From Paractinoplanes rishiriensis (lineage in GTDB: Bacteria > Actinomycetota > Actinomycetes > Mycobacteriales > Micromonosporaceae): 64,000 nt of DNA. The number at the start of each line of letters is the position of its first letter. The first letter of the stretch is position 1. This document shows, in pieces, positions 37,283 to 46,240 of this stretch. Where the stretch lies: the NCBI RefSeq assembly GCF_016862375.1, contig NZ_BOMV01000007.1, positions 372,001-436,000 of the forward strand, given 5' to 3'. The translations under genes and the position numbers were made by a program. The notes under the pieces are model-generated. The model had not been told where the DNA came from. It worked only from the letters and a program-made list of their open reading frames with translations, and did no database searches.

Positions 37283-37612
37283 CGGCGTGAAGGAGCCGTC
37301 CGCGGCCGGGAGATATTCCGTCACCCCGACGACAGCGCCGACCGGTAGGGCCGCGTAGAGGTGGGGGAACAGCTTGCCGTCCGGGTGCGGCGGGTCGCCC
37401 TCTTCCCAGGTGACCGGGACCGGCAAACGGTCCTCGGCGATCTCCAGCAGCAGGAGGTCGGTGCACCCGCGGAACAGCGCGTTCGCCGGGAGGTGCACCA
37501 GTTCCGGGGTGGAGCAGTGGATGTAGCCCTGGACCGCCAGCGTGTCGCCCTCGTAGACGCCCGCCTCGACGGCCTTGGCCCACGCATCGCGCGGGCAGAT
37601 ATGCAGAATCAT
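37259..37612 (-). CDS. DUF952 family protein
   Basis: 117 residues: [20 protein letters not shown], then QGYIHCSTPELVHLPANALF, LLLLEIAEDRLPVPVTWEEG and FPHLYAALPVGAVVGV. The HCS motif and the FPHLYA segment identify the DUF952 fold, related to ADP-ribosyltransferase/phosphotransferase-like folds; function unknown. Its ATG overlaps the recG stop by four bases, so it is the last gene of a DAK2-recG-DUF952 unit. Confidence 0.85.
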   Translation of the reverse strand: MILHICPRDAWAKAVEAGVYEGDTLAVQGYIHCSTPELVHLPANALFRGCTDLLLLEIAEDRLPVPVTWEEGDPPHPDGKLFPHLYAALPVGAVVGVTEYLPAADGSFTPKGAPPEG

Positions 37613-39840
37613 CCCTTCTCCAAGTATTCGGCGCGTTCCTCGTCGACCAGGGCGGCCACCGAGGCGGCCAACGCGGGGTGTTTGATCAGGTCGGGGTCGT
37701 CGGCGATCAGTTCGGACGCCTCGGCGCGCGCCTCGGTGATCAGTTTGGCGTCCCGTAGCAGGGACAGCAGACGCAGATGGGAGTGCTTTCCGGACTGCGA
37801 GGCGCCCAGCACGTCGCCCTCGCGGCGCTGCTCCAGGTCGATCTCGGAGAGCCGGAAGCCGTCCGTGGTGGAGGCGACCGCGTCCAGGCGTTCGCGCGCG
37901 GTGGTGCCCTCCACCGACTCGGTGACCAGCAGGCAGATGCCGGCCGCCGAGCCCCGGCCCACCCGGCCGCGCAACTGGTGCAGCTGGGACACCCCGAACC
38001 GGTCGGCGTCCATGATGATCATGACGGTGGAGTTGGGGACGTCGACGCCCACCTCGATCACCGTGGTGGCCACCAGCACGTCCAGGTCGCCGGCCGCGAA
38101 CGCGCGCATCACGGCGTCCTTCTCGTCGGCGGGCAGCTTGCCGTGCAGCACGCCGATCCGCAGGCCGCGCAGCGGACCCTCCTCGAGCAGCGGCGCCACC
38201 TCGGTCACGGCCAGCGGGGGCCGCCGGGCCGGTTCGTTGTCGGAGGGTTCGGGGTTTACTCTGGGGTTTTCCGCCGCGGGTAGGCTCAGTTCCTCGTCCT
38301 CGTCGGTCAGGCCGGTGCCGATCCGCGGGCAGACCACGTACGCCTGATGCCCCGCCTTGACCTCCTCGCGCAGGCGCTGCCAGGCCCGGTCCAGGAAGGC
38401 CGGCTTCTCCGGCGGCACCACGTGCGACGCGATCGGCGACCGGCCGCGCGGCAACTGCGACAAAGTGGACGTCTCCAGGTCGCCGTAGACGGTCATGGCG
38501 ACCGTACGGGGAATGGGTGTTGCGGTCATCACCAGCACGTGCGGGGGCCGGGCCGCCTTGGCTCGCAACGCATCCCGCTGCTCCACGCCGAACCGGTGCT
38601 GCTCGTCGACCACGACCAGCCCGAGATCGGCGAAGTCGACTCCCTCGTACAGCAATGCATGCGTGCCCACGACGATGCCGGCACTCCCGTCCGCGACCTT
38701 GGCCAGCGCGGCCCGCCGGGCGGCCGCCCCGAGCGAACCGGTGACCAGGGTGAGCTGGGTGCCGGCCGGATCGCCGTCCAGCTCACCGGCCCGGCCGAGG
38801 GCGCCCAGCTGCGCGCTGATCCCGCGGAAGTGCTGGGTGGCGAGCACCTCGGTGGGCGCCAGCAGGGCCGCCTGCCCACCCGCGTCGACGACCTGGAGCA
38901 TCGCGCGCACCGACACCAGCGTCTTGCCGGAGCCGACCTCGCCCTGCAACAGCCGGTGCATCGGGTGCGGCCGGCTCAGGTCGGCCGCGATCTCCTCGCC
39001 CACCTGCCGCTGACCGTCGGTCAACTCGTACGGCAGACTCGCATCGAACCTCGCCAGGAGGCCGCCCCCGACGCGAGGCCGGGCGGTGCCGGGCGCGGCT
39101 GCCGCGCGTTGCCGTCGCTGCACCAGAGTCAGCTGTACGGCGAAAGCCTCGTCCCACTTGAGCCGGTACTTCGCGGCATACAACGCCTCTTTGGAACTGG
39201 GCCGGTGGATCTCCCGCAGCGCGGTGCCGATGCCGACCAGGTTGCGGTTGGCCCGCACCGCGCCCGGCAACGGATCGTCGGGCGGCTGGAACGTGTCGAG
39301 CACGGTACGGACACACTTGGCGATCACCCAGGTCGGCACCGCCTGCGCGGCCGGGTAGACCGGGATGAGCGCGCCGGCGAACTCCTCGATCTCCTCGGCC
39401 GCCTCGTCCTGGGTGGCGTCGGCCCGGAGAAGTTGGTAGGCCGGGCTGTTGAGCTGGCGCTTCCCCCGGAAGTCGGTGACCTTGCCGGCGAACAGCCCCC
39501 ACCGCCCCCGCTTCAGGTCGCGCTCGCGCCACGCCTGGTTGAAGAACGTACAGCTGAGCGTCGCCCCCGAGCCGTCACCGATGGTGATCTCGAGCATGTT
39601 GCCCTTGCGCGCCCGCATCGGTTTGACACTCACCGCCTGCACCTGGGCGAGCAGCGTCACCTGCTCACCGATCTCGAGCCGGCGCATGTCGGTGTGCTCG
39701 CCGCGTTCGTCGTACCGGCGCGGGAAGTGATAGATCAGGTCCCCCGCGGTCTCCAGCTCCAGGTGGGTGGCAAGGGCTTTGGCCGTACGCTCGCCAAGCA
39801 CCTTGCGCAGCGGCGTGTCGGTGGTCGTGGGCTCGCTCAT
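37609..39840 (-). CDS. recG: ATP-dependent DNA helicase RecG
   Basis: 743 residues. An N-terminal wedge/OB domain (about 50-150, [37 protein letters not shown]) precedes the helicase core. Walker A is [17 protein letters not shown], the DExx box is [13 protein letters not shown], motif III is [10 protein letters not shown] and the conserved arginine finger region is [12 protein letters not shown]. The TRG region follows ([14 protein letters not shown]). An insert at about 520-560, rich in Glu and Pro, enlarges the second domain. Remodels stalled replication forks. ATG overlaps the DAK2 gene by four bases. Confidence 0.96.
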   Translation of the reverse strand: MSEPTTTDTPLRKVLGERTAKALATHLELETAGDLIYHFPRRYDERGEHTDMRRLEIGEQVTLLAQVQAVSVKPMRARKGNMLEITIGDGSGATLSCTFFNQAWRERDLKRGRWGLFAGKVTDFRGKRQLNSPAYQLLRADATQDEAAEEIEEFAGALIPVYPAAQAVPTWVIAKCVRTVLDTFQPPDDPLPGAVRANRNLVGIGTALREIHRPSSKEALYAAKYRLKWDEAFAVQLTLVQRRQRAAAAPGTARPRVGGGLLARFDASLPYELTDGQRQVGEEIAADLSRPHPMHRLLQGEVGSGKTLVSVRAMLQVVDAGGQAALLAPTEVLATQHFRGISAQLGALGRAGELDGDPAGTQLTLVTGSLGAAARRAALAKVADGSAGIVVGTHALLYEGVDFADLGLVVVDEQHRFGVEQRDALRAKAARPPHVLVMTATPIPRTVAMTVYGDLETSTLSQLPRGRSPIASHVVPPEKPAFLDRAWQRLREEVKAGHQAYVVCPRIGTGLTDEDEELSLPAAENPRVNPEPSDNEPARRPPLAVTEVAPLLEEGPLRGLRIGVLHGKLPADEKDAVMRAFAAGDLDVLVATTVIEVGVDVPNSTVMIIMDADRFGVSQLHQLRGRVGRGSAAGICLLVTESVEGTTARERLDAVASTTDGFRLSEIDLEQRREGDVLGASQSGKHSHLRLLSLLRDAKLITEARAEASELIADDPDLIKHPALAASVAALVDEERAEYLEKG

Positions 39841-41486
39841 TCCACTCCAACCAGCAGGTGGTACCGGGGCTGGCCGCCCGCGTAGCACTGCAGCTCGACG
39901 AACGGCCAGGTGTGCGTGACGTGCCCGCGCAGGGTGTCCTCCAGCGCGGCCGGTGCGTCGGCACCGAGCACCAGGGTGGCCAGTTCGCCACCGCCGCCCA
40001 GCATCCGGTCGAGGAGCCGGCGGCTCACGTCCTCGAGGTCGGCCCCGATCACGTGCACCTCGCCGTCGACCAGCCCGAGCAGCTCACCGGCCCGGCACGG
40101 CCCCGCGACGGTCAGCGAATCGCGCTGCGCCGTACAAACCTCGCCGTACCGGCACGCACCGGCCGCCTCGGCCATCGCGATCACGTCGTCCGCGAACGCC
40201 CGCCCCGGGTCCCGCACCGCGAGCGCCGCCAGCGCCTGCACCGGAGACCGGGTCGGCACGACGCTGACCCGTGCGCCCGCCGCCTCGGCCTCCCTGGCCG
40301 CGGAGCTGGCCACGGCGTGCGTGTTGGCGTCGTTGGGCAGCAGCACCACACATCCGGAGCCGGTAGCGGCGATCGCGTCGAGCATCTCCCGGGTCGACGG
40401 GTTGCGCCCCACCACGGTCGCTCCCTCGGCCTCGAAGAGCGCGGTGAGCCCGTCCCCCGCCGCCACCACGACGGCACCGCGCAGATCACCGTCGGGCGGC
40501 GGGGCGTGCCGATGCGGCCGGGTGTCCGCCAGCGACGTCACCGAGATCCGGTACGGGCGCCCGGCCATCACCCCCGCCTCGACGGCCGGCCCGATGCGCT
40601 CGGCCGGAACGTGGACGTGCACGTTCCAGGTGCCGTCCCCGGTCCCGACCACCACGAGCGAGTCGCCGAGGCCGTCCAACTGCCCGCGCAGGACCTCGAC
40701 CGCTTCCGCGCCCGCATCAAGCAGATATTGCACCTCGTAGCCGAACCCGCCGTCGCTGTCGCTCACGTCGGCCGCCACCACTTCCACGTCGGGGTCCACG
40801 GGGTGCTCGGCGTGCGGCACCGCGGGGCCCGCGGTGCCCGCCGGGCTCAGGGCGTCGACCAGCGCGTCGAGCAGCAGGCACAGCCCGCGCCCGCCCGCGT
40901 CGACCACCCCCGCCCGGGCCAGCACCGGCAACTGCTGCGGGGTGCGGGCCAGCGCCTCCGACGCCGACCGGGCCGCCTCGCGGGCGACCACCACCAGGTC
41001 GTCGGACTTGATGCGGTCGGCCCCCTCGGCCGCGGCCGCCACCACGGAGAGAACCGTGCCCTCGACCGGCCGGGCCACCGCCGCGTAGGCCGCCTCGGAC
41101 GCCGACCGCAGCGCCCGGGCCAGCTCACCGCCGCGGACCGCCGCCGCGGTGGCCAGGCTGTCGGCCATGCCGCGCAGGATCTGCGAGACGATCACCCCGG
41201 AATTGCCCCGGGCGCCGAGCAGCGCACCCCGGGCCATCCGGCGCAGCGCCCGGCCGAGCGGCGTGGCCGGCGCCTCGTCGGCGGCCGGCGTCTCGTCGAG
41301 GGCCTGCTGCGCCTCGTCGAGGGCCTGCTGGGCCGAGGTGAGGGTGAGGACCAGGTTGGTGCCGGTGTCGCCGTCCGGGACCGGATAGACGTTCAGCAAG
41401 TCGATTTCGTGCTGGTGCGCCCGCAACGCCTCCAGCCCACCACCGCACCAGCGGCGTACCGCGGCGTCGTCGAGGGTCTCCAGCAC
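39837..41486 (-). CDS. DAK2 domain protein (YloV/FakA-like)
   Basis: 549 residues from a GTG. The N-terminal DAK2/DhaL-like nucleotide-binding domain has [18 protein letters not shown], with the aspartates that bind Mg-ATP, and [16 protein letters not shown] and [16 protein letters not shown]. The C-terminal half corresponds to the FakA middle and C domains ([20 protein letters not shown]). FakA phosphorylates fatty acids carried by FakB in firmicutes; whether actinobacterial members do so is uncertain. A 21-base tandem duplication lies in the linker at about residues 55-65. Adjacent to recG and divergent from rpmB, a conserved arrangement. Confidence 0.88.
   Translation of the reverse strand: MLETLDDAAVRRWCGGGLEALRAHQHEIDLLNVYPVPDGDTGTNLVLTLTSAQQALDEAQQALDETPAADEAPATPLGRALRRMARGALLGARGNSGVIVSQILRGMADSLATAAAVRGGELARALRSASEAAYAAVARPVEGTVLSVVAAAAEGADRIKSDDLVVVAREAARSASEALARTPQQLPVLARAGVVDAGGRGLCLLLDALVDALSPAGTAGPAVPHAEHPVDPDVEVVAADVSDSDGGFGYEVQYLLDAGAEAVEVLRGQLDGLGDSLVVVGTGDGTWNVHVHVPAERIGPAVEAGVMAGRPYRISVTSLADTRPHRHAPPPDGDLRGAVVVAAGDGLTALFEAEGATVVGRNPSTREMLDAIAATGSGCVVLLPNDANTHAVASSAAREAEAAGARVSVVPTRSPVQALAALAVRDPGRAFADDVIAMAEAAGACRYGEVCTAQRDSLTVAGPCRAGELLGLVDGEVHVIGADLEDVSRRLLDRMLGGGGELATLVLGADAPAALEDTLRGHVTHTWPFVELQCYAGGQPRYHLLVGVE
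41292..41330. repeat. 21-base in-frame tandem duplication inside the DAK2 gene
   Basis: Two nearly complete copies of a 21-base unit beginning CTCGTCGAGGGCCTG encode a repeated QQALDE-type heptapeptide in the linker following the first DAK2 motif. The unit keeps frame, so it looks like replication slippage. Confidence 0.75.
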
Positions 41487-41648
41487 GCGAAAATCGTACT
41501 AACGACCTCCGACATTCTCGCGCGACCGCTCCCTGACCGGGGGCGATTGGCTGTCGCCGCGGGGCATCGGGTAACCTTGCCGGGTTGCCCTTCGCGGGCG
41601 CCCAAAGCTCTGCGCTTTATCAGTTCGCTTCAAACCCAGGAGTATCCC

Positions 41649-41840
41649 GTGGCAAGCGTGTGCGACGTCTGTGGCAAGGGACCGGGCTTCGGCCACAACG
41701 TGTCCCACTCGCACCGGCGGACCAACCGCCGCTGGAACCCGAACATCCAGTCGGTGCGCACCCCGGCCGGTGGCGGCACGACCAAGAAGCTCAAGGTCTG
41801 CACCTCCTGCATCAAGGCCGGCAAGGTCGTCCGCGCCTGA
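41649..41840 (+). CDS. rpmB: Ribosomal protein bL28
   Basis: 63 residues from a GTG with AGGAG six bases upstream: [20 protein letters not shown], then [20 protein letters not shown], ending [15 protein letters not shown]. Both zinc-type cysteine pairs (CDVC and CTSC) are present, so this is the C+ form. Followed by a hairpin terminator. Confidence 0.97.
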   Translation: MASVCDVCGKGPGFGHNVSHSHRRTNRRWNPNIQSVRTPAGGGTTKKLKVCTSCIKAGKVVRA

Positions 41841-41857
41841 TCTGAGCAAGCCACACC

Positions 41858-41885
41858 AGCCGCCGGGCCGTATGGTTCGGCGGCT
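41858..41885 (+). terminator. Terminator downstream of rpmB
   Basis: An 8-bp perfect stem (AGCCGCCG/CGGCGGCT) with a 12-base loop, followed by TCGTGTGTTT, 18 bases after the rpmB stop. The remaining bases to 42050 hold nothing recognisable. Confidence 0.65.
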
Positions 41886-42050
41886 TCGTGTGTTTCCACA
41901 GTCCCGCCCTTATCCACAGCACCCCAAGCAGGCGGTGACGGCCTTCAGACGTACGTCATCGTGCCCGCCCGGACCAGATGCGGCGCGCGCCACCGCCCGG
42001 GGTGGTCGCCCACCCTCTGCGCCGCCGGCTGGCACCCCCCGAACCCGTGA

Positions 42051-42571
42051 TCAGTCTCCCTCGCACGCAAGGTCCAACCGGCGGCCCTGGTCCTTGACCT
42101 TCACACCGCCGAATCCGCCAGTCAACCAGCCCAGGATCCCGCTAGCGGCACGCGCCCGGCGGCGTCCAACCCCAAGATCCGAGACGGAGATAGTCAGCAT
42201 TCCGGCGGCCCCACCGACCCGGGCAGGCGGCGGGCTCAGAGGCAGGCGGGTGCAGCCGGCGGCTCTCGCCGACTCCTCGATGGTGGCCAGCATGCGGCGG
42301 CCCAGGCCCTGGCCACGGGTGGTGGGCGCGGTGTACATGCGCTTCAGTTCGGCGTCGGGGCCGTGGCGGCGCCAGCCGCGCAGCCGACCAGGCTGTCGCC
42401 GTCGTCGGCTACGAAGAAGGCGCCGTGCGGCGCCGTGAAGTCTTCGGCGGCGACCGGGGTGTCGTCGCCGCTGCCACCGTAGCGCTGGGACAGTTCGGCC
42501 AGGACCTCGGTCAGCAGGGCGCGTACTACGGGTTCGGCGAAGTCGGCCTGTCTGATCTTGATGTCCGGCAC
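42051..42571 (-). pseudogene. Broken GNAT acetyltransferase gene (frameshift plus lost C-terminus)
   Basis: The 5' part (42571 down to about 42380) encodes MPDIKIRQADFAEPVVRALL...GAFFVADDGDSLVGC, a GNAT N-terminus. Adding one base near 42378-42381 lets translation continue GWRRHGPDAELKRMYTAPTT and RGQGLGRRMLATIEESARAA, including the acetyl-CoA pyrophosphate loop RGQGLGRR. A one-base deletion has therefore split the frame. After AGCTRL the expected final strands (ETG...ALYxxxGY) are absent and unrelated sequence follows, so the 3' end is also gone. Fifteen bases downstream of thiL on the same strand. A sequencing error could explain the frameshift but not the missing end. Confidence 0.75.
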
Positions 42572-42586
42572 GGGGCCAAATCTATG

Positions 42587-43525
42587 TCAGCGGAAGTGGT
42601 CCCAGCCGGTGCCCCCGGTCCACGGCTTGCGGTCGACCGTCAGGCCTTCGCCGTCGTGCACCGAGCCGATTTCGCGCCAACCCTCGGGGAGGGTCACGCC
42701 GGGTGGGAAGGTCGCGGCCAGCGCGTGGTCGTCGCCTCCGGCTAAGAGCCAGTGGTACGGGTCGACGCCCAGTGCCGTGGCGGCGTCGCGCATCTGGTCG
42801 GGTACGGAGAAAGCCTCGGTGCGCAGGTCGATCGCCACCAGGCTGGCCGTGGCCACGTGCCCCATGTCCTGCAGGAGGCCGTCCGAGACGTCGATCATCG
42901 AGGTGGCGCCGGCCGCCGCGGCCCGGGGACCGGCGGCGTACGGGACCTGGGGGCACCGGTACGCCTCGACCAGTGCCTTCGGCGTACGGAATCCGCGGGA
43001 AAGGATCGTGTAGCCGGCGGCCGCCCACCCGGTCCGGCCGGCCAGGGCGACGATGTCGCCGGGCTGGGCGCCGTCGCGGGTCACCGGCGGACGCCCGCCC
43101 AGGTCGCCCAGGGCGGTGACGGCGATCATCAGGGTCGGGCTGGCCGAGACGTCGCCGCCCACCACGCCCGCGCCCACCAGGGCCGTCTCGGCGGCTAAGC
43201 CCTCGGCCAGTTCCTCGGCCCAGGCGACGTCCAAGTCGGTCGGTGCGCACAGGGCCACCAGCAACGCCGTGGGATCGGCACCCATCGCCACTATGTCGGC
43301 CAGATTCGCCGCCGCGGCCCGGCGGCCGATCTCGGCGGCGCCGGCCCAGTCGCGGCGGAAATGCCGGCCCTCGACCAGCACGTCGGTGGACGCCACCACC
43401 CGGCCGTCGGGCGCGGCCACCACCGCGCCGTCGTCGCCCGGGCCGAGCAGCGCCTTCGGGCCGGCGTCGAGCCGGGCGACCACCCGGGAGATGAGCCCGA
43501 ACTCACCGGTATCGGCAATGCTCAC
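42587..43525 (-). CDS. thiL: Thiamine-monophosphate kinase ThiL
   Basis: 312 residues; GTG start with AAGGAAAGG eight bases upstream preferred over an upstream ATG. ThiL motifs: GEFGLISRVV, LLGPGDDGAVVAAPDGRVVA, STDVLVEGRHFRRDWAG, AAANLADIVAMGADPTALLV, GGDVSASPTLMIAVTALG and MIDVSDGLLQDMGH. Phosphorylates thiamine monophosphate to thiamine pyrophosphate. Divergent from the Lrp-type gene. Confidence 0.95.
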   Translation of the reverse strand: MSIADTGEFGLISRVVARLDAGPKALLGPGDDGAVVAAPDGRVVASTDVLVEGRHFRRDWAGAAEIGRRAAAANLADIVAMGADPTALLVALCAPTDLDVAWAEELAEGLAAETALVGAGVVGGDVSASPTLMIAVTALGDLGGRPPVTRDGAQPGDIVALAGRTGWAAAGYTILSRGFRTPKALVEAYRCPQVPYAAGPRAAAAGATSMIDVSDGLLQDMGHVATASLVAIDLRTEAFSVPDQMRDAATALGVDPYHWLLAGGDDHALAATFPPGVTLPEGWREIGSVHDGEGLTVDRKPWTGGTGWDHFR

Positions 43526-43624
43526 GGATACAGCCTTTCCTTCCGGTGGCATCCCGCAGCCAGACAGATTCTTACGGTAGTTTCACGTTCGGGTTACGGC
43601 TGGCGGCAGATGGGAGAGCGGATC

Positions 43625-43858
43625 GTGGTACAGGCATACATCCTGATCCAAACAGAGGTCGGAAAGGCCCATGACGTGGCCGCCGCGATCGGAAAGATCA
43701 CCGGAGTCATCCGGGTGGACGCGGTCACCGGGCCCTACGACGTGGTCGTGCTGGCCGAGGCGCACACCGTTGACGACCTCGGCGGGCTGATCGTGAGCAA
43801 GGTCCAGGGGGTGCAGGGCATCATGCGGACGGTCACCTGCTCCGTGGTAAACATCTGA
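43625..43858 (+). CDS. Stand-alone Lrp/AsnC ligand-binding (RAM) domain protein
   Basis: 77 residues: MVQAYILIQTEVGKAHDVAA, then ITGVIRVDAVTGPYDVVVLA and VQGVQGIMRTVTCSVVNI. This is the effector-binding RAM domain of Lrp/AsnC regulators without the helix-turn-helix, ending in the usual RT-T-C-V strand. Such stand-alone domains oligomerise and bind amino acids; direct DNA binding is unlikely. GTG start with GGGAGAG upstream. Two bases separate it from the DUF3515 gene, conserved next to thiL in actinobacteria. Confidence 0.92.
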   Translation: MVQAYILIQTEVGKAHDVAAAIGKITGVIRVDAVTGPYDVVVLAEAHTVDDLGGLIVSKVQGVQGIMRTVTCSVVNI

Positions 43859-43860
43859 GA

Positions 43861-44496
43861 ATGGTCGACCTGGAGACGCCGCCGAAAGCCCCGACGAAAG
43901 ACAAGACGACGCGCAGTGCCGCCCTCTGGGCCGCCGCGTTCGCCGTCCCGATCGCCGTGCTCGCGGGTCTCCTGATCTTTGCCCGGATGGCGTCCGAGCA
44001 GCCGGCCGCCCGGCCCGCACCGGCCGCCAGCACCCCGGCGGCGGTGCCGTCGGCACCGGTGCCGATGGCCGCACCGCAACTCGACGCCGAGACCCGCCCA
44101 GCCTGCCTCGCCGTCACCTCGCAGTTGCCCACCGACCTGCGCGCGCTGCCGCCGCGCCGGGTCAGCGCCGGCCCCGAGCAGAACGCCGCGTGGGGCGAGC
44201 CGCCGATCACCCTGGCCTGCGGGGTCCCGCAGCCGGTCATGTGCGAGCAGGCGGACGGCGGGCGGGACGGCTGCGTGCCGCTGACCGACATCATGCTGAG
44301 GATGGACGGGGTCTGCTGGTGGGGCCAGGACGGCCCGGCCCTCGACGTGTTCACCACCATGGACCGCGAGGTGGCCGTCCGGGTGTCGGTGCCGGGCAGC
44401 TACGAAAACCCGGCTCAGTGGGCCAACGAGTTCTCCGACGCGGTGGCCCGCACGGTCAAGTCCCGCGCCACGGGAGTGCCCAGCGGCTGCAACTAG
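43861..44496 (+). CDS. DUF3515 membrane-anchored protein
   Basis: 211 residues. A short cytoplasmic N-terminus, one transmembrane segment (SAALWAAAFAVPIAVLAGLL, about 19-40), an Ala/Pro-rich linker, then a compact outer domain with cysteines (RPACLAVTSQLPTDLRALPP, PPITLACGVPQP, VCWWGQDGPALDVFTTMDRE, VAVRVSVPGSYENPAQW). Matches DUF3515, the mycobacterial Rv2980-type protein beside ddlA; function unknown. Its TAG stop and the TAG of the convergent ddl gene share the palindrome CTAG. Confidence 0.88.
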   Translation: MVDLETPPKAPTKDKTTRSAALWAAAFAVPIAVLAGLLIFARMASEQPAARPAPAASTPAAVPSAPVPMAAPQLDAETRPACLAVTSQLPTDLRALPPRRVSAGPEQNAAWGEPPITLACGVPQPVMCEQADGGRDGCVPLTDIMLRMDGVCWWGQDGPALDVFTTMDREVAVRVSVPGSYENPAQWANEFSDAVARTVKSRATGVPSGCN

Positions 44497-45587
44497 TGCA
44501 GTCCGGTGCCGCGGCGCAGGGCGGTGCGGATCAGGCGGTCGACCACCTTGGGGTATTCGAGGCCGGTGGCCGCCCACATCACCGGGAACATCGAGGTCGG
44601 GGTCATCCCGGGCATCGTGTTGATCTCGTTGAGGTAGATCCGGTGGTCGGCCGTGACGAAGAAGTCGACCCGGGCCAGGCCCGCGCAGTCCAGGGCGGTG
44701 AACGTGCGCCGGGCGTACTCCTGCAGCTCGCGGGTCACCTCGGCGGGCAGGTCGGCCGGGACGTCGTAGCGGCCGCCCTCCAGGTATTTCGCCTCGAAGT
44801 CGTACCAGTCGTGGGCGTCCACGTGGATCTCGGCGAGCAGGGACGCCTCGGGCGCGCCGCCGGCCTCGCCCTCCAGCACGCCGCACTCGATCTCGCGGCC
44901 CACGATCGCCGCCTCGACCAGCACCTTGGGGTCGATCTGCCGGGCCGCCGCAACCGCCGCCTCCAGGCCGGCCCAGTCGGTCACCTTGGTGATGCCGTGC
45001 GACGAGCCGGCCCGCGACGGCTTCACGAACACCGGCAGGCCGAGCCGCTCTTTGTCCTCCGCCGACAGCGAGACGCCGGCACGCAGCACCGCGTACGGGC
45101 CCACCGGAATGCCCTCGGCGGCCGCGAGCTTCTTGGTGAACTCCTTGTCCATGGCCGCCGCCGAGGCGAAGACGTTGGCGCCCACGTACGGGATGCCGGC
45201 CATCTCGAGCATGCCCTGGATGGTGCCGTCCTCGCCGTAGGCGCCGTGCAGCACCGGGAAGACCACGTCGACACCGGCCAGTGTGGAGACACCGTCGGCC
45301 GGATCGCGGACGATCAGTTCGGTGGCGGTCGGGTCGGCGGCGAGCACGACCGCGCTGCCACTGTCCGCAGTGATCTCGGGCAGCCGGCGGTCGGTGATGG
45401 CCAGCGCCGCCGGGTCGTTGCCGGCCAGTACCCATCGGCCCTCGCGGGTGATGCCGACCGGGAGCACGTCGTACTGGCCCGGGTCTAGTGCGGCCAGGAT
45501 GCTTCCGGCGCTCACGCAGGAGATGGCGTGCTCGGAACTGCGACCGCCGAACACGATCGCCACGCGGGTCTTCCGAGGGGTCGTCAC
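44493..45587 (-). CDS. ddl: D-alanine--D-alanine ligase
   Basis: 364 residues from a GTG with AGAGG upstream. ATP-grasp ligase features: VAIVFGGRSSEHAISCVSAG, VFPVLHGAYGEDGTIQGML, LPVFVKPSRAGSSHGITKV, GREIECGVLEG and RVDFFVTADHRIYLNEINTM. Makes the D-Ala-D-Ala dipeptide of peptidoglycan. The omega loop has FEAKYLEGG, the ordinary Ddl form rather than a VanA-type D-lactate ligase, so no vancomycin resistance is suggested. Confidence 0.96.
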   Translation of the reverse strand: MTTPRKTRVAIVFGGRSSEHAISCVSAGSILAALDPGQYDVLPVGITREGRWVLAGNDPAALAITDRRLPEITADSGSAVVLAADPTATELIVRDPADGVSTLAGVDVVFPVLHGAYGEDGTIQGMLEMAGIPYVGANVFASAAAMDKEFTKKLAAAEGIPVGPYAVLRAGVSLSAEDKERLGLPVFVKPSRAGSSHGITKVTDWAGLEAAVAAARQIDPKVLVEAAIVGREIECGVLEGEAGGAPEASLLAEIHVDAHDWYDFEAKYLEGGRYDVPADLPAEVTRELQEYARRTFTALDCAGLARVDFFVTADHRIYLNEINTMPGMTPTSMFPVMWAATGLEYPKVVDRLIRTALRRGTGLH

Positions 45588-45692
45588 TTTTTGCGCCTCT
45601 CGCTAGCGGGCTTGCCGGGCAAGACCCTACTCTGCGTGAACCACTCCAGGGATGACCCGGCCGCCGCCACCGGACGAGAGAACTGCGGGTTG

Positions 45693-46184
45693 ATGACTGC
45701 ACCACTCCACGTGATCGCCGGTCTCGGCTCCGGCCAGCTGGCCACCATCGCGCATCCGCGCCAGGACGCGTGGCCGGCGGAGCGCCTCGGCGAACTGGCC
45801 GACACCGGCGTCAGCGTGCTGGTGTCCGCGCTGACCACGGCCGAGCAGGAGCGCCTGGGCCTGTCGGACACCGCGGAGGCGGCTGCCGAGGTCGGGATGG
45901 ACTTCATCGCGTTCCCGGCCGCCGAGGACGCCGTCCCGCGCGAGGAGGCCACCAAGGTGATCCTGCTGGCCGGGCGGCTGGCCGCCAACGTGCGGGCCGG
46001 CCGCTTCGTGGTGACCCAGTGCTTCGGCGGGGTCGGCCGGTCCACCCTGCTGGCCTGCACCACGTTGGTGCTGCTCGGGGTGGGTCCGGCCGACGCGCTG
46101 CGCCGGGTGACGGGCGGCTCGGACATGCCCGTCACCCGCGACTGGCTCTACGACCTGGCACACCAGCGGACCGCACCCCAGTGA
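45693..46184 (+). CDS. Dual-specificity/tyrosine phosphatase-like protein (CX5R)
   Basis: 163 residues. The active-site loop is QCFGGVGRSTLLACTTLVLL, with Cys110 and Arg116 giving the CX5R signature and the following Ser. The residue before the cysteine is Gln rather than the usual His, which may change the cysteine pKa. Upstream GMDFIAFPAAEDAVPREEAT could supply the general acid. Cytoplasmic; substrate unknown. The stop codon falls in the first unit of a 15-base tandem repeat. Confidence 0.75.
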   Translation: MTAPLHVIAGLGSGQLATIAHPRQDAWPAERLGELADTGVSVLVSALTTAEQERLGLSDTAEAAAEVGMDFIAFPAAEDAVPREEATKVILLAGRLAANVRAGRFVVTQCFGGVGRSTLLACTTLVLLGVGPADALRRVTGGSDMPVTRDWLYDLAHQRTAPQ

Positions 46185-46240
46185 GGATCAGCCCAGTGAG
46201 GATCAGCCCAGTGAGGATCAGCCCAGTGAGCCTCAGCCGG
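46181..46240. repeat. 15-base tandem repeat (three copies plus a diverged fourth) at convergent gene ends
   Basis: Unit GTGAGGATCAGCCCA occurs at 46181, 46196 and 46211, with a diverged copy at 46226. It lies exactly between the stop codons of the phosphatase (plus) and the ABC membrane protein (minus). Each complete unit contains TGA on the plus strand and TGA on the minus strand (as TCA); on the minus strand these stay in frame. Confidence 0.9.

Noticed and set aside
44493..45587. Possible vancomycin-resistance type D-Ala-D-Lac ligase
   Set aside because: The omega-loop tyrosine pattern and context are those of ordinary Ddl; no vanH or vanX neighbours.
46181..46240. CRISPR-like or integration-site repeat
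   Set aside because: Direct contiguous 15-base units without spacers; better explained as slippage at convergent gene ends.
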